Below the pieces are notes generated by a model. That model saw only the letters and a program-made list of their open reading frames with translations. It did no database searches and was not told where the DNA came from. DNA of 5,711 nucleotides from the NCBI GenBank assembly GCA_031289445.1, contig JAITPL010000056.1, forward strand, positions 1-5,711. The letters are read 5' to 3'. This document shows, one piece after another, positions 1-5,711 of this stretch (positions are counted from its first letter, which is position 1; the number at the start of each line of letters is the position of its first letter). The translations under genes and the position numbers were made by a program. This stretch comes from Tannerella sp. Its GTDB lineage: Bacteria > Bacteroidota > Bacteroidia > Bacteroidales > Tannerellaceae.

Positions 1-1078
1 CGGCGAGGTCTGGAGCTTGGAGGCAATCAATGAAGTAAAACAGTATATCGACAATGCGGGATTGCACTGGTCGGTAGTCGAAAGCCTGCCTGTCGCCGAA
101 AGCATCAAATACGGCGGCCGGGATCGCGACCTCCTTATAGATAATTACAAAACAAGTCTGGCAAACCTCGGCAAGGCAGGCATTAAAACCGTCTGTTACA
201 ATTTCATGCCCGTAATCGACTGGATTCGTACCGACTTGGAATACCTTCGCGACGACGGTACATACACCCTGTACTTCGATAAAATCCGTTTTGCATTTTT
301 CGACTGCTGCATCCTCAAACGCGAAGGCGCATGGGATGACTATAGTCTCGATGAAATCGCGCAGGTCAAGAGTTTGAAAGATCATATCACCGAAGCCGAA
401 AAAGAAGCCCTGATTGACGTCATCATCGTTAAAACGCAAGGCTTTATTAACGGAAACGTAAAGGCGGGCGACCCTACGCCTCTGGAGTCATTCACCTCCT
501 TGCTTGCATTGTACAAGGGATTTGATAAGGACAGACTCCGCCGCAACATGCAATATTTTCTGGAGCAAATCATGCCTGTTTGCGATGAATACGACATTAA
601 TATGTGTGTGCATCCCGACGACCCGCCTTGCCGGATGTTGGGATTACCCCGGATAGTTACCTGCGAGGAAGATATAAGATGGATATTGCAGTCGGTCGAT
701 AACCCCCACAACGGCTTGACCTTCTGTGCCGGCTCGCTAAGCGCGGGTTTGCAGAATGATGTGCCCGATCTGGCGCGTCACTTTGCCTCGCGGACGCACT
801 TTGTCCACCTGCGAAGTACGGATGTATTCCCTAACGGCGATTTCATCGAAGCCGGTCATCTTGAGGGTCGCGGTCGGCTGATAGAAACCGTACGCATCTT
901 CGAAGCCCTCAATCCCTCACTGCCGATGCGCGTTGACCACGGCCGACTGATGAGCGGCGACAGGGATAAGGCTTATAATCCCGGTTATTCCTTTCTGGGC
1001 AGGATGTACGCACTGGCGCAGATTGACGGAGTGATTGCAACGGTAAAAAACGAATTACATAATAATAAACAAACATGA
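1..1078 (+). CDS. uxuA: D-mannonate dehydratase UxuA, 5' end cut by window edge
   Basis: Cytoplasmic enzyme that dehydrates D-mannonate to 2-keto-3-deoxy-D-gluconate in hexuronate catabolism. The frame is open from base 2 and reads GEVWSLEAINEVKQYI. This matches the family interior just after the usual N-terminal HHIPNGEVW segment, so the TTG at 17 is an internal Leu and not the start; about 45 residues are missing. Family signatures seen: HWSVVESLPV, CYNFMPVIDWIRTDLEY, CVHPDDPP, FVHLRST and MRVDHGR. By family knowledge the metal ligands are His (codon 611-613), Cys (725-727), His (806-808) and Asp (935-937). Their spacing fits the known ManD/UxuA pattern. The segment at about 240-440 matches the insertion of the longer E. 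coli-type form (about 394 residues); the reconstructed length here is about 398. The stop overlaps the next start by ATGA. Identification is very secure. Confidence 0.96.
   Translation, partial: GEVWSLEAINEVKQYIDNAGLHWSVVESLPVAESIKYGGRDRDLLIDNYKTSLANLGKAGIKTVCYNFMPVIDWIRTDLEYLRDDGTYTLYFDKIRFAFFDCCILKREGAWDDYSLDEIAQVKSLKDHITEAEKEALIDVIIVKTQGFINGNVKAGDPTPLESFTSLLALYKGFDKDRLRRNMQYFLEQIMPVCDEYDINMCVHPDDPPCRMLGLPRIVTCEEDIRWILQSVDNPHNGLTFCAGSLSAGLQNDVPDLARHFASRTHFVHLRSTDVFPNGDFIEAGHLEGRGRLIETVRIFEALNPSLPMRVDHGRLMSGDRDKAYNPGYSFLGRMYALAQIDGVIATVKNELHNNKQT
1075..1078 (+). other. ATGA stop/start overlap (translational coupling)
   Basis: The mannonate dehydratase stop TGA (1076-1078) is embedded in the ATG (1075-1077) of the reductase gene. 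The preceding bases are A-rich and hold no Shine-Dalgarno motif, which is normal for Bacteroidota. The overlap directly shows co-transcription. Coupling by ribosome re-initiation is an inference. Confidence 0.85.
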
Positions 1079-1890
1079 ACGAACAATTTGAGATTAAAGG
1101 AAAAGTCGCCGTAGTTACAGGCGCAGGCGGGGTTTTAGGCGGAAGCATCGCCAAAAGTTTCGTCAGGGCGGGGGCCAAAGTGGTTGCTTTGGACATCCGT
1201 CAGGAGCAGTTGGATGCGCGTATCGCAGATTTGCGGTCGGAAGGAGGCGAAGCTATCGGTTTCATCGGTAATGTGCTCGACAGGGACAGTCTTGAAAAAG
1301 TAGCCCTGCAGATTGTAGATAAGTGGGGAAGGATTGATATTCTGCTCAACATTGCGGGAGGCAACATGCCCGGAGCAACACTTGCGCCGGAGCAGCATTT
1401 CTTTGACATGAAATCGGCCGACTGGGAGAAAGTTACTACTCTGAATCTCGATGGAACCGTCTATCCCTCGATGGTTTTCGGAAAGGTGATGGCGCAGCAG
1501 AAGGCCGGTAGCATCGTGAACGTTTCCTCCATGGCGGCTTATTCGGCTATTACGCGAGTACCGGGTTACTCCGCCGCAAAGACGGCTGTAAGCAACTTCA
1601 CCCAGTGGCTGGCTTCCGAAATGGCCTTGAAATACGGTGACGGCGTTCGTGTCAACGCCATAGCGCCGGGTTTCTTCATCGGCGACCAAAACCGCGCCGT
1701 TCTTATCAATCCCGACGGCTCGCTGACTGAAAGAAGCCGCAAGGTATTGGCCAAAACTCCCATGAATCGCTTTGGTGACATCAACGAACTCAACGGCGCC
1801 GTGCAATTCCTGTGCAGCCCAGCCGCAAGTTTCATAACCGGCGTAGTATTGCCTGTAGATGGGGGATTCAGTGCATTTAGTGGAATTTAA
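1075..1890 (+). CDS. SDR-family D-fructuronate reductase (D-mannonate oxidoreductase, UxuB role)
   Basis: Short-chain dehydrogenase/reductase of 271 residues. It most likely interconverts D-fructuronate and D-mannonate, the step just before UxuA. The Rossmann nucleotide-binding motif TGAGGVLG is at residues 15-22, and Asp40 at the end of the second strand suggests NAD(H) preference. The catalytic tetrad is visible as Asn124, Ser152, Tyr165 and Lys169 (YSAAK), with the PG motif at 198-199. The segment LNIAGGNMPGAT (from 91), the run GFFIGDQNR (199-207) and the tail FITGVVLPVDGGFSAFSGI fit the YjmF-type fructuronate reductases of Bacillus and Bacteroidota. E. coli UxuB belongs to a different, long-chain family, so this would be a non-homologous replacement and no symbol is assigned. 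The ATG start is fixed by the overlap with uxuA. Membership of SDR is certain; the substrate rests on subgroup resemblance and the neighbour. Confidence 0.9.
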   Translation: MNEQFEIKGKVAVVTGAGGVLGGSIAKSFVRAGAKVVALDIRQEQLDARIADLRSEGGEAIGFIGNVLDRDSLEKVALQIVDKWGRIDILLNIAGGNMPGATLAPEQHFFDMKSADWEKVTTLNLDGTVYPSMVFGKVMAQQKAGSIVNVSSMAAYSAITRVPGYSAAKTAVSNFTQWLASEMALKYGDGVRVNAIAPGFFIGDQNRAVLINPDGSLTERSRKVLAKTPMNRFGDINELNGAVQFLCSPAASFITGVVLPVDGGFSAFSGI

Positions 1891-1902
1891 TAATATATAA
1901 TC

Positions 1903-1956
1903 ATGAAGAATCTTACAATTATTGGATTAGTTATGTTGGCGGGAATGAGTTCCTGC
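1903..1956 (+). other. Lipoprotein signal peptide of the glycoside hydrolase
   Basis: MKN forms a short basic n-region, LTIIGLVMLAG is the hydrophobic core, and GMSSC is the lipobox, with Cys18 (codon 1954-1956) as the lipidated residue. The -3 residue is Met rather than the usual Leu/Val/Ile, which is tolerated. The residues after Cys are NEERVE. Acidic residues close to the lipidated Cys resemble the surface-export signal of Bacteroidota lipoproteins, so an outer-membrane, possibly surface-exposed location is likely but not proven. Confidence 0.8.
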
Positions 1957-4900
1957 AACGAAGAGCGAGTGGAATATACCTCGCGGGTAAATGACTTTAA
2001 GGCCTTGCAGGCGGAGTTTGCCAAGCCTTCGAAAGAGTACGGCTCGGCGCCGCTCTACGTCTGGAACACCAAAGTAACGCGCGAGCTTATCGACAACTCG
2101 ATGAAGGAACTTAAAGACAAGGGTTTCGGCGGCGTTTTCATCCATCCCCGGCCGGGGATGATTACCGAGTACCTTTCCGACGACTGGTACGACCTCTACA
2201 ATTACACCATCTCCAAAGGAAAGGAGTTGGATATGAATGTGTGGATATACGACGAGAACTCCTATCCGAGCGGCTTTGCAGGAGGACACGTGCCCGACCA
2301 GATGCCGGAGAGTTACAATCAGGGACAGGGTCTGACGATGGAGAAGCTGACGCAGATTCCGGATAACCTCAATCCGGAATGGTTTATCATCCTCAAAAAA
2401 GACGGTAGCCGTTACAGCGACATCACCTCGACGGCAAAGGCGGAAGCGGGCAAGACCGGCGATTACTTTGCTTTCAGGAAGACCTACTACGGCCGGTCGC
2501 CGTGGTACGGTGGCTTTTCGTATGTTGACCTGCTGTTGCCGGGCGTTACCGAGAAGTTTATCGAAATAACGATGGACGGCTACAAGCAGCGTATTGGCGA
2601 AGAGTTCGGCAAGACGGTGCCCGGATGGTTTACCGACGAGCCTAATATTAATCCTCCAGGCGGTATTCGCTGGACGCCGGACTTGTTTGACGTCTTCGAA
2701 GCTCGATGGGGATACGATTTGAAGGCCAATCTCCCTGCGCTCTACGAAGAGACAGGCGATTGGAAGACAGTTCGGCATAACTATCAGCAGGTTTTGCTGC
2801 AATTGTTCATCGACCGTTGGTCTAAACCCTGTTTTGAGTATTGCGAGGCCAACAATCTGAAATTCACCGGCCATTATTGGGAGCACGGATGGCCTGCTCT
2901 TGCCGACGGACCGGACAATATGGCCATGTATGCCTGGCATCAGATGCCGGCTATCGACATGCTTTTCAACCAGTATAACGACGTATCTCCGCAGGCTCAG
3001 TTTGGAAACGCCCGCTCGGTCAAGGAGCTGCGAAGCGTCGCCAACCAGATGGGAAGCAACCGCACTCTAAGCGAGACTTACGGCGGCGGCGGTTGGGACG
3101 AGACTTTCCGCGATTTCAAGCGGCTGGGCGACTGGGAATACGCGCTGGGCGTAAACTTCATGAATCAGCATATCGCCGACCTCAGCATAGCCGGAGCAAG
3201 GAAATACGACTATCCGCCGGTTTTCTCGATTCACTCGCCGTGGTGGAACTCTTATCGCACGCTGAACGTCTATTTTGCGCGTCTCTCGATGGCTCTCTCG
3301 GCCGGCGAGCAGGTCAATAATATACTTGTGCTTGAGCCGACGACCTCTGTTTGGCTCTATTACGCTTTCGGGAAAAGCAATCCGCAATACATGGAGATAG
3401 GACGAACGTTTCAGAAATTTGTTACCGCACTCGAAAAGAAACAGGTAGAGTATGATTTGGCTTCCGAAAACATTCTCAAGGATCAGGGACGCATCAACGG
3501 CAACAGGTTTGTCGTTGGAAAGCGTACATATAATAATGTGGTGATTCCGCCGGCGACGGAGAATCTGGATGCCGCCACCTTTGCTCTCTTGAAAGATTAT
3601 GCCGCCAAGGGTGGCAAAATTACCGCCTACTCGAAGCCCGAATATCTTGACGGCGCTGTGAACGACGAAATCAAATCATTCTTCAATGATGCCGACAAGG
3701 TCAGCTTTGTGGCCTCTGCCGAAACGTTTGATATTGAATCTTCCAAAATCGCTTTTACTGTCGCGAAAGGCAACGACCTCTATCATCAACGCCGCGAGAT
3801 GAAAGATGGACAGATACTTTTTCTTGTCAATTCGAGCCTGACGGAAACGGCCGCCGGCTCTTTGCAAATCGTTGGAAAAGATGCTGTTGAACTGAATACC
3901 CTGGCAGGCGAAATCAACGATTATCCCGAAACGGCTACAAAGGACGGCAAAATCGAACTCGCCTACGAATTGGCGCCGGCAGGAAGTTTGCTGCTGTATA
4001 TTTGCGACAGTAAACAAAGCGGCTTCAATTTATCTGAAAAGATTGATTACAATTCGGTTGTTGCAGGTACGGCAGAGGAAATAAGGCCGATGGAAGACAA
4101 TGTGCTGACTGTTGACTTCTGCGACCTGACGCTTGGCGGCGAGACTTTCAGGGATATACATCTTTTCCCTGCCGCAGATATGGTTTTCAAGCATCACGGT
4201 TTCAGCGACGGCAATCCATGGAATACGTCCGTGCAGTTCGGTAACAGTACGCTGGCCCGCGATACTTTCACGACCGGCGGATTCACGGCTGCGTACAGGT
4301 TTACGGTCAAGGATAACTTTGACATGTCCGACATAAAAGCGGTTGTCGAGCGTGCATCGCTTTACACCGTGCGCATCAACGGCGCGGAGGTCAAGGCCGA
4401 AAGCGGCAAATGGTGGCTTGATCCCGAAATGAACGTCATTCACATCGGCAAGTATGTAAAGAAAGGCGAGAACATCCTTTCGCTCACAGTATCGCCGATG
4501 AAAATACTTGCAGAAATAGAACAGGTCTTTATTCTGGGTAATTTCAGGGTAGTACCGGCAAGCAAAGGTTTTGAGATTGTCGCTCCGGTAGCCGGGTTTA
4601 CCGCCGATAGCTGGAAATCACAGGGCTATCCGTTCTACTCGCGAGCGTTTGCGTATTCCAGGAAGTTTAATATCGACGACTTGCAGGCCAGATATGCCGT
4701 GGCGCTTGGCGAATGGCAGGGCACGGTCAGCGAGGTTTATGTAAACGGTCAGTCGGCGGGCATCATCGCCTTCGAGCCTTATGTTCTGGATGTAAGCAAG
4801 ATTTTGAAGAAAGGCGAAAATATAGTCGAAGTGCGCGTTACAGGCAGTAACCAGAATCTCTTAGGCCCATTCCATAAGGATACGAAAGGATTGGTTTCGC

Positions 4901-5001
4901 CATGGGATTTCAGAAACGTAAAAGAGTATCCGGCCGGCGAAGCGTACAGACAAAAAGACTACGGACTTACAGGAGGACTTGAACTGATAATTGACAATTG
5001 A
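1903..5001 (+). CDS. GH106-like lipoprotein glycoside hydrolase, specificity unknown
   Basis: Large secreted glycoside hydrolase of 1032 residues, predicted to be membrane-anchored by a lipidated Cys18. Residues about 45-470 look like the catalytic barrel of the GH106-like (alpha-L-rhamnosidase-related) group. Landmarks are HPRPG (81-85), VWIYDENSYPSG (113-124), WFTDEPNIN (242-250), GHYWEHGW (323-330), LSETYGGGGWDE (389-400) and GVNFMNQH (416-423). Candidate catalytic acids are Glu246, Glu327 and Glu391; which two act cannot be settled by reading. Residues about 470-600 resemble the amidotransferase-like alpha/beta domain that follows the barrel in related hydrolases. Two beta-sandwich, sugar-binding-like modules follow (about 795-865 and 910-985). 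The start lies 12 bases after the reductase stop, behind an A/T-rich leader without a Shine-Dalgarno sequence, so it belongs to the same operon. The substrate may be a uronate-containing glycan, inferred from the uxu genes only. The C-terminal LIIDN and stop lie in a heptamer repeat. Alternative: a distant family with activity other than rhamnosidase. Confidence 0.85.
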   Translation: MKNLTIIGLVMLAGMSSCNEERVEYTSRVNDFKALQAEFAKPSKEYGSAPLYVWNTKVTRELIDNSMKELKDKGFGGVFIHPRPGMITEYLSDDWYDLYNYTISKGKELDMNVWIYDENSYPSGFAGGHVPDQMPESYNQGQGLTMEKLTQIPDNLNPEWFIILKKDGSRYSDITSTAKAEAGKTGDYFAFRKTYYGRSPWYGGFSYVDLLLPGVTEKFIEITMDGYKQRIGEEFGKTVPGWFTDEPNINPPGGIRWTPDLFDVFEARWGYDLKANLPALYEETGDWKTVRHNYQQVLLQLFIDRWSKPCFEYCEANNLKFTGHYWEHGWPALADGPDNMAMYAWHQMPAIDMLFNQYNDVSPQAQFGNARSVKELRSVANQMGSNRTLSETYGGGGWDETFRDFKRLGDWEYALGVNFMNQHIADLSIAGARKYDYPPVFSIHSPWWNSYRTLNVYFARLSMALSAGEQVNNILVLEPTTSVWLYYAFGKSNPQYMEIGRTFQKFVTALEKKQVEYDLASENILKDQGRINGNRFVVGKRTYNNVVIPPATENLDAATFALLKDYAAKGGKITAYSKPEYLDGAVNDEIKSFFNDADKVSFVASAETFDIESSKIAFTVAKGNDLYHQRREMKDGQILFLVNSSLTETAAGSLQIVGKDAVELNTLAGEINDYPETATKDGKIELAYELAPAGSLLLYICDSKQSGFNLSEKIDYNSVVAGTAEEIRPMEDNVLTVDFCDLTLGGETFRDIHLFPAADMVFKHHGFSDGNPWNTSVQFGNSTLARDTFTTGGFTAAYRFTVKDNFDMSDIKAVVERASLYTVRINGAEVKAESGKWWLDPEMNVIHIGKYVKKGENILSLTVSPMKILAEIEQVFILGNFRVVPASKGFEIVAPVAGFTADSWKSQGYPFYSRAFAYSRKFNIDDLQARYAVALGEWQGTVSEVYVNGQSAGIIAFEPYVLDVSKILKKGENIVEVRVTGSNQNLLGPFHKDTKGLVSPWDFRNVKEYPAGEAYRQKDYGLTGGLELIIDN

Positions 5002-5028
5002 CAATTGATAATTGATAATTGATAATTG
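4985..5028 (+). repeat. Direct heptamer repeat array, six TGAYAAT units
   Basis: Six consecutive 7-bp units start at 4985, 4992, 4999, 5006, 5013 and 5020, followed by a partial TG at 5027-5028. Units 1, 4, 5 and 6 are TGATAAT; units 2 and 3 are TGACAAT. The array overlaps the last codons of the glycoside hydrolase (LIIDN), and the stop TGA at 4999-5001 is the start of unit 3. The CAATTG parts are palindromic, and CAATT/AATTG arms could form small 5-bp hairpins. No T-tract follows, so it is not a standard intrinsic terminator. A function is not apparent. Confidence 0.93.
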
Positions 5029-5058
5029 CCCTCATTCAAAAAAATTAGATTGAACGTT

Positions 5059-5711
5059 ATGACATATCAAAGAAAACCTGAGTGGTTGAAAGTAAAATTG
5101 CCGCAGAGTGAACTTTCTTCGCAGGTTGGCAGGGTGATTCGCGAACATCATCTGCATACGGTCTGTACAAGTGCATTGTGTCCCAATAAGGGCGAATGCT
5201 GGATGCGTGGCACGGCTACCTTTATGATTTGCGGTGATGTGTGTACGCGCTCCTGCAAGTTCTGCAACGTCATTACCGGACGCCCGGCGCCTTTAGATCC
5301 CGATGAGCCTGACAATATCGCCCGCTCGGTGAAGTTGCTTCAACTCAAACATGCCGTCATAACTTCGGTTGACAGGGACGACTTGCCAGATCTGGGTGCG
5401 GCGCATTGGGTAAATGTGATTCGGGCGGTCAGGGCGGCAAATCCTGCAACGACAATGGAAGTGCTGATACCCGACTTTCAGGGTCGTAGGGAGTTGATAT
5501 GTGCGGTGATTGAAGCTGCGCCCGAAATCATTTCGCATAACCTGGAGACTGTCCGCCGTCTGTCGAAGACCATACGAAGCAGGGCGACCTACGAGTTGTC
5601 ATTGGATGTTATCCGACAGGTAGCCGCATCGGGCACGGTTGCCAAGTCGGGTATCATGCTTGGTCTTGGCGAGACGCGCGATGAAGTGTTGCAAACCATG
5701 GATGATCTGCG
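5059..5711 (+). CDS. lipA: Lipoyl synthase LipA, 3' end cut by window edge
   Basis: Radical SAM enzyme that inserts two sulfurs into the octanoyl chain on lipoyl domains, in the cytoplasm. The ATG at 5059 gives MTYQRKPEWLKVKLP, a typical LipA start, and the frame stays open for 217 full codons to the edge; the full protein is usually about 290. The auxiliary 4Fe-4S cluster motif is Cys36-x4-Cys41-x5-Cys47 (CTSALCPNKGECW). The radical SAM cluster motif is Cys62-x3-Cys66-x2-Cys69 (CTRSCKFC). Also seen are SVDRDDLPDLGAAHW, VLIPDFQGR, ISHNLETV and KSGIMLGLGET, all LipA signatures. Cys58 (FMICGD) is an additional cysteine where many homologues have Leu. There is no Shine-Dalgarno sequence. It lies 57 bases after the hydrolase stop, past the heptamer array, and has no evident pathway link to the upstream operon. 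Whether it has its own promoter cannot be decided. Confidence 0.97.
   Translation, partial: MTYQRKPEWLKVKLPQSELSSQVGRVIREHHLHTVCTSALCPNKGECWMRGTATFMICGDVCTRSCKFCNVITGRPAPLDPDEPDNIARSVKLLQLKHAVITSVDRDDLPDLGAAHWVNVIRAVRAANPATTMEVLIPDFQGRRELICAVIEAAPEIISHNLETVRRLSKTIRSRATYELSLDVIRQVAASGTVAKSGIMLGLGETRDEVLQTMDDL

Noticed and set aside
17..19. TTG as the start codon of the mannonate dehydratase
   Set aside because: The frame is open to the left edge and the residues before it (GEVWS) are conserved family sequence, so this is an internal Leu in a truncated gene.
1135..1806. 223-codon open frame on the minus strand inside the SDR gene
   Set aside because: It is a shadow of the SDR reading frame, which has all its catalytic motifs. 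The antisense product is low in recognisable features.
1927..2940. 337-codon open frame on the minus strand inside the hydrolase gene
   Set aside because: It lies wholly opposite a well-supported coding region with strong family motifs. The antisense translation shows no recognisable domain and is explained by codon bias of the real gene.
4985..5028. CRISPR array or IS terminal repeat
   Set aside because: The units are 7 bp with no spacers, and there is no transposase or matching second end in the window.
5026..5053. Possible Bacteroidota promoter for lipA: TTG at 5026 and TAGATTGA at 5046 compared with TTTG and TAnnTTTG
   Set aside because: The -7 element matches only four of six fixed positions, the spacing is shorter than usual, and the leader would be only a few bases. 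Chance matches in A/T-rich sequence are expected.
5035..5054. Short inverted repeat TTCAA / TTGAA before lipA as a terminator
   Set aside because: The arms are only five A/T-rich pairs and no T-tract follows, so it would not make a stable terminator hairpin.

Overview
The window looks like a piece of a Bacteroidota chromosome, probably from a Bacteroidales-type polysaccharide degrader. Four things support this. The gene starts lack Shine-Dalgarno sequences and sit behind A/T-rich leaders. A very large glycoside hydrolase carries a lipoprotein signal. It follows hexuronate catabolic genes directly, as in polysaccharide utilisation loci. The lipoyl synthase has a Bacteroidota-like sequence. This assignment is inference from gene style; no taxonomic marker is present.

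Layout: all four genes are on the + strand and closely packed. From the left edge to 1078 is the body of uxuA (D-mannonate dehydratase), missing its first ~45 codons outside the window. It overlaps by ATGA with an SDR-type D-fructuronate reductase (1075-1890, the uxuB role). After only 12 A/T-rich bases comes a 1032-residue GH106-like lipoprotein glycoside hydrolase (1903-5001). Its last codons and stop lie inside a short array of 7-bp repeats (4985-5028). After a 57-bp gap, lipA (lipoyl synthase) starts at 5059 and runs off the right edge.

How the genes work together: the first three probably form one transcription unit whose promoter lies upstream of the window. The hydrolase would cleave a glycan outside the cytoplasm. 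Released uronic acid would be isomerised to D-fructuronate by enzymes not seen here, reduced to D-mannonate by the SDR enzyme, and dehydrated by UxuA to 2-keto-3-deoxygluconate. lipA is a housekeeping cofactor gene with no evident link to this pathway, so the heptamer array marks a functional boundary. No mobile element, CRISPR array, RNA gene or clear terminator was seen. I found no convincing new multi-gene system. The most unusual items are the heptamer array that supplies the hydrolase stop codon, and the unassigned specificity of a GH106-like enzyme placed with glucuronate catabolism.
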